NCBI GenBank assembly: GCA_025452255.1
Contig: CP104974.1
Location: 2,768,156 to 2,832,155 of the forward strand
DNA: 64,000 nucleotides
From: Devosia sp. A8/3-2
GTDB taxonomy: Bacteria; Pseudomonadota; Alphaproteobacteria; Rhizobiales; Devosiaceae
Direction: 5' to 3'
Numbering within the stretch: the first letter of the stretch is position 1; every line of letters starts with the position of its first letter. Below the pieces are notes generated by a model. That model was not told the DNA's origin. It searched no databases and saw only the letters and a list, made by a program, of their open reading frames with translations. Of this stretch, positions 22,691-30,981 are shown one piece after another. The translations under genes and the position numbers were made by a program.

Positions 22691-23285
22691 TCACAGGCCG
22701 ATCGGTCGACGCAGACTAGCGTTTATACATGCGGACGGGCCTCCACGGTCGGATTGTGCCCGGCGCATTCGCACCCGGGACGTTGGTGAGAGCCCGCTGC
22801 CAATATCGATCTCGATCCGGCCCTGAGCTATCAGCGTGAAGATGTTGCTCATGTCGCTGTCGGTCCGGCGTAGAAGGCGTTGCAGATGCCCTATTTGGGT
22901 CCACGAGCCTTCCGCTAGCGCCGCGTGGATCGCGATGCATTGCACGGCACCGACCCTGAATGCCCGATGGGCCCATATCGCTTCACAATCGGAGGCGAAA
23001 GGCCGTTTCATGAGGTCGCATTTGCGCTGGATCTGCGCACTGGGGAGCGACGAGCGAAGGGTCGTCAGCGAGTAGGATCCGTGACCGCCCCCATTTGGAT
23101 TGAACCAAGAGCACCACATGCCCTCCGATCGGCACATCATCTGGCGTGCCGGGCTCTAGAGATAGCACCTCGTGATCCAAGGTGGTCAGTATCAACGCTG
23201 CGCGCATCCAACGCGCCCGGTACTGGATCGGTTTTTCCGTCTTGTGTGACGTGAACCCGTGTAGCCGCTTTTCACTCCGACCCAT
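22691..23285 (-). CDS. Unknown first gene of the Tn7-like operon, TnsA-like architecture (one frameshift)
   Basis: About 198 residues from ATG 23285 (GAGGCGGGAA upstream) to the stop at 22691, 155 bases before tnsA. The first half reads KRLHGFTSHKTEKPIQYRAR and later GHVVLLVQSKWGRSRILLAD; after a break near 23040 comes IQRKCDLMKRPFASDCEAIW and SDMSNIFTLIAQGRIEIDIG. The order of a strand-rich N-terminal half and a winged-helix-like C-terminal half resembles TnsA, and the last segment parallels TnsA's SALLIACMLDRLGYVELD, but no E..D..ExK nuclease triad is visible. Possibly a catalytically dead TnsA paralogue or partner; this is inference. Confidence 0.6.
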
Positions 23286-23795
23286 TTCCCGCCTCGCAGG
23301 ATCAAGATAACTGTGAATATGCTCAATAAAATAAATTGACACATAAAATATCTTCTGAGTCAAGATCGGTTTGATTCGATCATCAACTTCCAATTGGCTC
23401 ACATTTGCGAAAAATGGAAGTGTTTACAAATTCATAAATACAGTTCGAGATTAATATGTACTTTGAAGAGGTCGGTTCATAGCGACAATTACTTTTGAAC
23501 AGCCACGCTAATCTTTGGGAATGCAATAATTCTTGGCAACCTGGCGCAGTCCCGGAACTCATTCGAGAGTCTATTCCGGTCCCCAAGGCATTTGTGAAAA
23601 ACGGAAAGAGTCGAGACACGAGGTTACGTTCAGGCGACAATTCCTTCAGCGGACCGTAACCACAGGCGGAGTTGACATCTGTTCTTGTTATGTTCTAATT
23701 GAATTTGAGCGCCTGCAGAAAGCCAACCGCTTAGCCGCCCTCTTCCGACAACATCAAAACGATGAACCGAGCTCTGCTCGGGTCCGAGGACGAAC
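23286..23795. other. 510-bp AT-rich intergenic region between the Tn7-like operon and the AAA+ gene
   Basis: No gene. It holds divergent promoters: the transposition operon starts at its left edge and the AAA+ gene at its right. The part from about 23300 to 23520 is far richer in A/T than anything else in the window. Three related words occur in the same direction: GCGACAATTACTTTTGA at about 23487, GCAATAATTCTTGGCAA at about 23522 and GCGACAATTCCTTCAGC at about 23634. Spaced repeats next to tnsA are what a TnsB-bound right end looks like, but the outer terminus was not identified. Confidence 0.4.
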
Positions 23796-25794
23796 ATGGC
23801 AGGTCAAAGACAGTCTACACAACATGCAGACGTTGCTCCGGGCACCGAGCTCGCACGCCAACTGCTAAACGGCCTTCGTCGCCGGGCCGCAGCGGAACTT
23901 AAATACACCCGCTCTGAGGCAGAAGCGGCCGCGCTCGCTGACAAGATGCAACACAACTTGCGGTTGCCTGCTGACAAAGCAGCTTATGCGATCGCTTTGG
24001 GATACTGTCTGGCGCCCCATTTTCCAACAGTTGAAGACCTGATGGAGACTAGGGCTTTCGTGGTCCTCAGGTGCAGGCCCGGCGATGATGCGGATAGGGT
24101 AGGCGAGGTGTTTTCAGACGCGACTCCGCACAGCGGAGGGTCGATAGCGTATAACCCGCAGCACGCATTGGACGACGACGCGCCTCGTGCTCATCGCCGA
24201 CGGCGGCGTCCGCTACACCGCGCGGATGGTCCGTCCGGTTGCGCAGGCCGCCGAACGGTGCCTTCCTGTCTTTTGTACCTTGACGACCGATGATCCCGTT
24301 CCCGCCGCCCTTGCTGGCGCCGACCTAGTATTGGACCTGCCTCCGCTTACTCCGGAAATGCTGGCTTTGCTATTCGAGGCCGCTCATGATGAGGTTCCGT
24401 CCGATGTCCTGAGCTTCCCCTCTGCCGAGAACCTGCGGACCCCCGATCTGGTAGCCCACATTCGCCGGGCGCGTCCGGCGGCCGAGTGCTTGTCACGGCT
24501 GCAGCAGGTGGTCAGCACGAACTCGGAGAAGCAGCCGGCAACGGTGCGGCTCGATGACGTTGTTGGCTATGGTGAGGCGAAGACAGGGGGCTGGAACTCG
24601 CTCAGGACATGAAGCTGTGGCGCGAGGGAAAGCTCGGATGGGACGAAGTTGATCATCGTGCCGTCGTCCCGGCCGGCGTGCCCGGCACCGGTAAGACCAG
24701 TTTCGCATCCGTGCTGGCTGCGACACTCGAGGTGCCGTTGATCGCGTCGAATGTTGCCGAGTGGAATGGACATAAGCACTTGTCGGGTACCCTCAATCGC
24801 ATGAAGGAGGTCTTTGCTCAGGCGATCGCCCGGGCGCCCTGCGTGCTGCTCGTCGATGAAATCGACGGCATCTCAAGCCGAAGCCAGATTTCCGGCGACC
24901 ACGTCGAGTACTGGACCCAGATCGTCAATCTGATGCTGGTCCTCGTCACTGACGCTACGAACACACCCGGCGTAGTGATTGTTGGCGCCACCAACCATGT
25001 CGAGCGGATCGATCCCGCTCTGATGCGCGCCGGTCGGCTTGATCGGACCATTCGGATAGAATTGCCTGATGCCGACGCCATCACGGCTATTCTGGCTCGC
25101 TACATTGGTGCCGGCGTGGACCGACGGGACCTGTCTCCGCTCGCGCAGCGTCTCATCGGTAAGACTGGGGCCGACATCGAGCAGCTGGTGCGGGCGGCGA
25201 AGGCCTCGGCGCGCAGGGCAGGGCGAATGTTTTCTGTCGCCGACATCAACGCGCAAGTCCCGGATCCATTCGACAAGCTGTTGCCCCAGAATCCGCCGGC
25301 GCATCGCGATTTACCGGAACGCCCAAAGGATTGTCGCGCAGGTGCTGGGGCTGGCCGAGATGGCCCCCAAGGCCGGTGAATTCGCTCGTCAGCTTGAAAA
25401 GACCTTGGCTGTGGAGGGCTTTCACACGGAGCAGACCTGCAATGATCTGCTCGCCGTCATCATGGCTGGCCGCGCTGGGGAAGAAATCGTGTTCGGTGAC
25501 GTTTCCACATTCGGATCTGGCATCCCAGATTCCGATTTGGCCGTCATGACGGCGATTGCCGCGGATCTAGAGTTGAGAACCGGCTTTGGCGAATGTGGGG
25601 TGATTTACTTGGGCGGTCCGGATCATCGCCCCGCCGTCTGGCCGACGGCAGCTGCCAGCGTGCGGCGACGGATTGAGGCGGCGTTAGCGCGGGCGTCGGG
25701 GCTGCTTCTGGAAAATGCTGAGGAACTGGAGCGCGGCGACTGGGGGGCGACGGCGAATGTCTCTGGCGCTCTGAACTTGAAGTTGCTCAACTAG
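23796..25794 (+). CDS. FtsH-like AAA+ protein lacking the HExxH protease motif (three frameshifts)
   Basis: About 665 residues, no membrane helix. An N-terminal domain of some 230 residues of unknown kind precedes an AAA+ module with Walker A GVPGTGKTS, Walker B CVLLVDEIDG and the FtsH-type second region of homology NHVERIDPALMRAGRLDR. The C-terminal half aligns with the FtsH peptidase domain (RIVAQVLGLAE, IMAGRAGEEIVFGDVSTFGS), but where FtsH has HEAGH this protein has YRNAQ (25312-25326), inside an unbroken frame. So it should unfold or remodel but not cleave by the usual zinc mechanism. Breaks lie near 24175, 24588 and 25285. Role unknown; defence is possible given the neighbouring CD-NTase. 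Confidence 0.82.
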
Positions 25795-26347
25795 GGCGAA
25801 GCCACAGGGCAATGTGAGGTCGGCTTAGGGGCCGTTTTCGGACGGGCGACCTACCAAACCTGCCGTCCCTCAGCGCTACGCACGCTTCGCGCCGACCTGT
25901 TTGCCGGCATTCCAAGCCGACCGCCCTGCTGCAGCAGACCATCTCAAAAGGATGCGAGGCGCCTCGCAGAAACGACATCCTCAGGATGCAGCTCCAAGCC
26001 TTCGCTGCAGGGCATTCCGAATTGGCCGCCGATGGCGGGCTTACGTTGCCGAACGGTGACCTTGATGGATAGTGCCTAATCGCGAGGCGGGATCGCTACA
26101 GTCTATCAAGACACGTCCAGCACTGCGCGAGACGAATGCATGCCCGCTGCGGCGGAGATCGACGACGGCTTTTCGTGCCAGGTGCGGACTACGCAGTGTG
26201 CGCCGGAAACCGAACTTGCGACGATCGACAGCAATGCCAGCGCCCCGGGAAATCGGCGTCTTGGTACAGCTGTGGGAACCCAATGGAGCGGGCGAGACAG
26301 AATCCCGATGCTTGATAGTAAAGCTATGCCAGTACACGGAGAACTAC
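25795..26347. other. 553-bp stretch between the AAA+ gene and the CD-NTase, no gene recognised
   Basis: Reading frames on both strands here have no plausible starts, no ribosome-binding sites and no protein-like composition. The CD-NTase frame is open upstream to 26072, but that translation is Arg/Ser-rich noise. The last 12 bases provide the CD-NTase ribosome-binding site (GGAG at 26337-26340). The stretch may contain the CD-NTase promoter or the debris of a deleted gene. Confidence 0.4.
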
Positions 26348-27220
26348 ATGCCCTGGAATGGGTTCGCTGCAAGATTTGACGCCTTCAAGTCAGACGTCAA
26401 CTTGACGCAGGACCAGATCGACGACGGCCTTACAAAGTCACGCGGCATAACTTCCGCGCTGAACCGGTCGTACTATGGGCACAACCAGGACGGCGTGAAT
26501 GCGTTTATGGTCGGGTCGTGGGGCAAGGGAACGGCTGCAAGACCACCCAACGACGTTGACCTTTTCTATCGGCTGCCTGCCGACTTTTGGCCGTCCATAA
26601 ACGGGCGCCGGGGTAACAAACAGTCCCAGTTGCTGCAGGAGGTAAAGGTCATCCTGCAGGCCACATACCCGCAGACGGACATGCGAGGCGATGGCCGGGT
26701 AGTTGTGGTCGCATTCAACTCCCTCATGGTCGAGGTTGTGCCTTGTTTCATGCTGGACACCCGCAAGTATTTTATCTGCGACACGCACGACGGCGGGAGC
26801 TGGAGGACGGCTGATCCCGCCGCGGAAATGCGGTCCGTCGAGCTGGGCGACCTAGCCACTGGCGGCGCGCTTCGCACTTTGATCAAGATGATGAAGATCT
26901 GGAAGCGTGAATGTAACGTCCCGCTGAAATCGTATCTGCTGGAGACTATGGCGACCAACTTCCTGCCGCAGAGCGCATGGGGGACGAACGGCTTTTACTG
27001 GTACGATTGGATGATCCGGGACTTCCTTGCTTATCTGGTCGTGAGGGCCAACACCTATCTGACGGTGCCAGACGGCCAATCGGTCTATCTCGGGGATGAG
27101 TGGAAGTCCCGTGCTGAGACAGCGTTGGCACGAGCGACTGCCGCCTGTGAACACGAAAAGAATGACTACACTTGGAGCGCGGGTGAAGGATGGCAGAAGG
27201 TATTCGGGACGAGGATTTGA
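26348..27220 (+). CDS. CD-NTase family (SMODS-type) nucleotidyltransferase, CBASS-like
   Basis: 290 residues from ATG 26348, chosen for GGAG 7 bases upstream and the family-like start. The polymerase-beta-type core is clear: G56-S57 (FMVGSWGKGTAARP), D69 and D71 (NDVDLFYRLP), and a third acidic residue E129 in VEVVPCF. After it comes a helical domain (LRTLIKMMKIWKRECNVPLK, then SYLLETMATNFL). CD-NTases make cyclic or linear oligonucleotide second messengers that switch on effectors during phage infection (CBASS). The usual partners (Cap2/Cap3, HORMA/TRIP13, a clear effector) are not next to it; the only neighbours are the FtsH-like protein and a possible nuclease. Confidence 0.85.
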   Translation: MPWNGFAARFDAFKSDVNLTQDQIDDGLTKSRGITSALNRSYYGHNQDGVNAFMVGSWGKGTAARPPNDVDLFYRLPADFWPSINGRRGNKQSQLLQEVKVILQATYPQTDMRGDGRVVVVAFNSLMVEVVPCFMLDTRKYFICDTHDGGSWRTADPAAEMRSVELGDLATGGALRTLIKMMKIWKRECNVPLKSYLLETMATNFLPQSAWGTNGFYWYDWMIRDFLAYLVVRANTYLTVPDGQSVYLGDEWKSRAETALARATAACEHEKNDYTWSAGEGWQKVFGTRI

Positions 27221-27335
27221 GAAAATGGGTGCCGTTGGCTGAGGAGTGCCTCCGCCGGAGGAGTCCGCCCTTTATACCTCGACGGCCCTCTTCATTTGGC
27301 TACGCGAGGCACGACTATGGAACCAGTTTTTCATA

Positions 27336-27863
27336 GTCACGCCTAGCCGTTGACAATCTCGACGAGGGCTCAGACAGCTTGGACGGCTACATAAGCCTTA
27401 TGAGCGGTCCGGCGCCAGAGGAAGTGTCCTACTCAAATATTCAGCTAGAACTGGAAGGCTCGGTTTCTGGATAGATCGACAAGTTAAGGACGGCAGACGA
27501 GTTGAGGAAGTTGGCGTCCTGGCACGGACCAATCACCAACTTGAGCAGATCGGGAGCGCTCTGGAAAAACACGGTCTCCCCTTTGTCAGGCTCTCGAACA
27601 AGCAAGCCGACAACCAACAGAAGCCTGGCGTACGCCTCCTGACCATGCACCGTGCCAAGGGCCTTGAGTTTCGGGTAGTGGCAATTCCGTTCCTGTCCAA
27701 AGGCGGCTTCCCTCTCGATGCCGCGCTTAGAGGCGCAGTCGATCCTGCAGATGCACGAATGATCACGGAGAGAGAGAAGGCGCTTCTTCACGTTGCTGCA
27801 ACTCGCGCAAAGGAAGAATTGCGGTTGTCGTGGTCAGGTCAGAAATCCGATCTTCTGCCCTAG
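27336..27863 (+). pseudogene. N-terminally truncated UvrD/Rep-type helicase remnant
   Basis: Only the C-terminal part of a superfamily 1 helicase remains. VDNLDEGSDSLDGYISLMSG and PAPEEVSYSNIQLELEG are the UvrD 2B-like linker, then after a frame change near 27465 RRVEEVGVLARTNHQLEQIG, then motif V as LLTMHRAKGLEFRVVAIPF and motif VI as LLHVAATRAKEELRLS, ending at TAG 27861-27863. No Walker A or motifs Ia-III exist upstream; the frame runs into a stop near 27340. This is a real truncation, not only a sequencing indel, because several hundred codons are absent. It may mark an old deletion or recombination point in the island. Confidence 0.75.
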
Positions 27864-27876
27864 GAGAAGCCCAATC

Positions 27877-28486
27877 GTGCCTGATATTTTGGTGCGCTCG
27901 GTGGACGACGTGGAGCGATTGCTGGATCAAATCCGTGCATCTGCCCAACGGGTTCATGACTGGATATCGGCGCAAGCCGGCTGATCCGCTTGATATGCTC
28001 AAGCGCATGAAGTTCGAACCTGTAGGGTTCCATCCGACCGAGGACAGACCGCTTAACGTCGTGGAGCAGATCAACCAGACTCGGACCTACTCCGTTGCCG
28101 CTACCGCTGCTCGGCAGCTATTGGAACTGCATCCTGAGGCGGGTGGATTTCACTTGGCACCCGGAGCGCATGCGTCTCTTGAACTCGATATCATGAGCCA
28201 TGTACCCGGCTTGGTTGGCGCGGAGACATTTGCCGCTGTCGACCCCCGGAACAACCGCAAGCTGCAACTCGATTTGGACAAGATGGCCGCGCGGACGGAA
28301 ACGTTTCGGTACGTGTTCTTCATGTCTCCTCGATATCCGACTAGTGAACGCCAATCGGCTCTCGAAAAACACGGTGTCCAGTGTGGTCACTGGAATTCTA
28401 AGGAACAGACATGCCCGAAGCACAACGAAGGCGGCCATTCCGCGTCATTGCTGCCTGTTGTGATAGGGGTTGGCGAGCATATGTGA
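27877..28486 (+). CDS. Unknown protein with a possible nuclease-like core (one frameshift)
   Basis: About 203 residues from GTG 27877 (GGAG 10 bases upstream), beginning PDILVRSVDDVERLLDQIRA. One base is gained near 27980, after which it reads DMLKRMKFEPVGFHPTEDRP and runs to TGA 28486. The segment ASLELDIMSHVPGLVGAETF followed by AAVDPRNNRKLQLDLDKMA and YVFFMSPRYP has the strand-acid-strand-acid-helix pattern of PD-(D/E)XK enzymes, but I cannot assign a family with confidence. The C-terminus contains Cys/His pairs (CGHWNSKEQTCPKH), though a frameshift there is not excluded. Last gene of the island, 158 bases before ntrY. Confidence 0.55.
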
Positions 28487-28644
28487 TGATTGCTGTCCTT
28501 AAGTGATGGGAGACAGCGTGAATGGCGAAATTGCGGCGCCTTGATCACACTGTCACATTTTGGCAACAATTATCTTGAAGGGTCGCGCGAATTGGGTCAG
28601 GCTCTGCCTTCCTGTGGCGGAGATGGAGTGCCAAGCGGCATTGT

Positions 28645-30981
28645 ATGACAGAAACGGCGATCATCGATAACCGAGGCTGCGTCGGCACGGCGGAGCGAGG
28701 CGACGCATTCGTCTCGCGTGCCGTTCTTCGCCGCGCATACCAACAGACCCTTGCGCGTGCTGGGCTTTGTGGTGGTTTTCGCGTCGGTCCTGATGTCCTC
28801 GATTTCGTTCCTGATTCTGTCCGGCGCGACCAATATCGAGCCTTCGGCCACCGTTTGGACCGTCATCTGGATTGTCACCGGCATACTGGTCCTGCTGATG
28901 ATCGCCCCGGTGGTCACCGAGGCCGTGTTGCTCATCCGGGCCCGCTCGCAGCGGCAGCCCGGCTCGAGCATGCAGGTTCGCATGGTGACGATGTTCGCCA
29001 TCGTCGCCGCCGTTCCCGCCGCCATCGTGGCCGTTGTCGCCACCATCGCACTCAACCGGGGGCTCGACCAATGGTTCTCCGAGCGCACCGGGGCCATGGT
29101 GGAAAGCTCACGCCTCGTCGCGCGCTCCTATATGCTTGAACACGCTCAGGTTTTGCGGGACGACATCATCTGGGTCGCCACCGAACTCGAACAGGCACGC
29201 GGCACGTTCGAGGAAGATCGCGAGCGGTTCCGAGCGCATTCTGACCGCACTTGCGGTTACCCGTTCGCTGCCCTTCACTTCGCTCATACACGGCGATGGC
29301 GATACGCTGATGCGGGCCCAGATCAACGTGCAGGGGGCTTATCCCAAGCTGCCGGACGGCATTACCCGGGGGTTATCGAAGGCGTGCCGAGCCAGATCGC
29401 GCCGGGCAGCACCAACCTTGTCGGCTCGATCATCAAGCTGCGTGGCTATGACGACACTTATCTCTTTGTCGCGCGGCCAGTCGACGCCGAAGTGCTCGAA
29501 TATATGCGGCTCACCGACGAGAACATCACCGAATACCGGCAATATGCGTCCAACCGGCTGGTCTTCCAGATCACCTTCACCATCATGTATGTCGGCCTAG
29601 CCGTGGTGTTGCTGCTCGCCGCGCTGTGGATCGGCATCGCGCTCGCCAACCGCTTCGTCGACCCCATCAGAAATCTCATGATCGCGTCGAGCCGCGTCAG
29701 TCGTGGCGATCTTGATGTGCAGGTTCCGGTGCAGGAGGGCAGGGGCGATCTGCGCGATTTATCTAACGGTTTCAACCAGATGACGCTGCAGCTCAAATCG
29801 CAGCGCGAAGATCTGGTAACGGCCAGCGAGATGAACGAAAAGCGCCGCCAGTTCACCGAAGCCGTGGTGGAAGGCGTGTCCGCCGGCATTATCGGGCTCG
29901 ATCCCTTCGGGGCGGTCACGCTGGTCAATGCCCGCGCTTGCGAAATGCTGGGCCGCGACGAAATCGGCCTGATGGGCGAGCGGATCGAAGTGGCCATGCC
30001 GCAATTGGCTCCAATCCTCGAACGCGCCCGCTCGGCCCGCCGCGGTCAGGTGCGCGACCAGATCCAGCTCGGCAACGAGACCGATAGACGCACCTATCAG
30101 GTGCAACTGACCCACGAGGGCTCGATCGCCGAATCCAAGGGCTATGTGTTGACCTTTGACGACATCACCGATCTCGAATCCGCCCAGCGCACCAGTGCAC
30201 GGGCTGACGTGGCCCGGCGCATCGCCCATGAGATCAAGAACCCGCTGACCCCGATTCAGCTTTCTGCCGAACGCCTGCGTCGCCGCTATGGCTCCAAGCT
30301 CGAGGATGACCGCGAGGTCTTCGACAAATGCATCAACACCATCGTGCGCCGGTGGGCGATATCAGGCGCATGGTCGATGAATTCTCGGCCTTCGCCCGCA
30401 TGCCGGAAGCCGCGCCCGAAATGGCCGACCTGTCTGATACCATTCGCCAAGCGGTGTTCCTCGAAAGCGTCCGCCTGCCCGAAATGGTCATCCATACCGA
30501 GCTGCCGGAGACGCCGATCCATGCACGGTTCGATAGCCGCCTGATTTCGCAAAGTCTGACCAACCTCATCAAAAATGCGGTAGAAGCCTTTGAATCGATA
30601 AGTCCTTCACCCGATTGGGTGCCTACCATCACGGTGCAGGGGCAGCTGGAGGGTAATCACGCCCGGATCAACGTGTCCGACAACGGCAAGGGCTGGCCCA
30701 GCGAGAATCGGCAGCGGCTGCTGGAGCCCTACATGACGACGCGCGAGAAGGGCACGGGCCCGGGTCTCGCTATTGTCGCGAAAATCATCGAACAGCATGG
30801 CGGCATAGTGGAACTGGTCGACGCCGAGCCTGATGCGACCGGCCGGGTCGGGGCCTGCGTGACCTTCACCTTGCCCCTGCAATCGCCAATCAAGACGTCC
30901 GAGGAGGGCGGTGCCGATGCGGCATCGGCCGTCCCCTCGCAACAGGAGGAGCCGCTCATTTCAGCGGCGGTTCACAAGTAA
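28645..30981 (+). CDS. ntrY: Membrane sensor histidine kinase NtrY (four frameshifts)
   Basis: Sensor of the NtrY-NtrX pair, linked to nitrogen and redox control in alphaproteobacteria. About 778 residues from ATG 28645. Several transmembrane helices in the first 120 residues (LGFVVVFASVLMSSISFLIL and following), an extracytoplasmic segment, a further helix, HAMP (RFVDPIRNLMIASSRVSRGD), PAS, H-box ([20 protein letters not shown]) and ATP-binding boxes (DNGKGWP, GTGPGLAIVAKI). Breaks near 28733, 29236, 29372 (G lost from a run) and 30345 (G lost). Its TAA overlaps the ntrX ATG. The island upstream replaces the native link to ntrC. Confidence 0.93.

Larger units (their letters stand above)
16813..23285 (-). 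mobile_element. Tn7-like transposition operon (unknown gene-tnsA-tnsB-tnsC-tniQ)
   Basis: Five minus-strand genes in Tn7 order: an unknown gene, TnsA-type endonuclease, TnsB-type DDE transposase, TnsC-type AAA+ ATPase and TniQ. tnsA/tnsB and tnsB/tnsC overlap by 4 bases (ATGA) and tniQ starts 6 bases after tnsC, so this is one operon. TnsA plus TnsB implies cut-and-paste transposition. No CRISPR array or Cas gene lies nearby. Each gene except tnsA contains one apparent frameshift, the same density as in core genes, so the operon need not be dead. Only the gene block is marked; the DNA ends are not resolved. Confidence 0.85.
15532..28644. mobile_element. Accessory island inserted between ntrC and ntrY
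   Basis: About 13.1 kb of non-core content lies exactly between ntrC and ntrY, genes that are normally adjacent in Rhizobiales. It contains a Tn7-like transposition operon on the minus strand, an FtsH-like AAA+ gene, a CD-NTase, a helicase remnant and an unknown gene, plus several gene-poor stretches and a distinctly AT-rich patch (about 23290-23530), unlike the dense high-GC core. Boundaries are inferred from core gene order only; terminal repeats and target duplication were not resolved, and more than one element may be nested here. Confidence 0.75.

Noticed and set aside
25285..25330. Loss of HEAGH in the FtsH-like protein as a frameshift artefact
   Set aside because: The frame is continuous from the RRRIAI segment before the motif to the FtsH-like sequence after it, and no other frame over these bases encodes an HExxH.
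26072..26347. A longer N-terminus for the CD-NTase
   Set aside because: The upstream open stretch has Arg/Ser-rich, non-protein-like sequence and no ribosome-binding site, whereas ATG 26348 has GGAG at the right distance.
15532..28644. CRISPR array or Cas genes associated with the Tn7-like element
   Set aside because: No regularly spaced direct repeats and no Cas-like protein were seen anywhere in the island.
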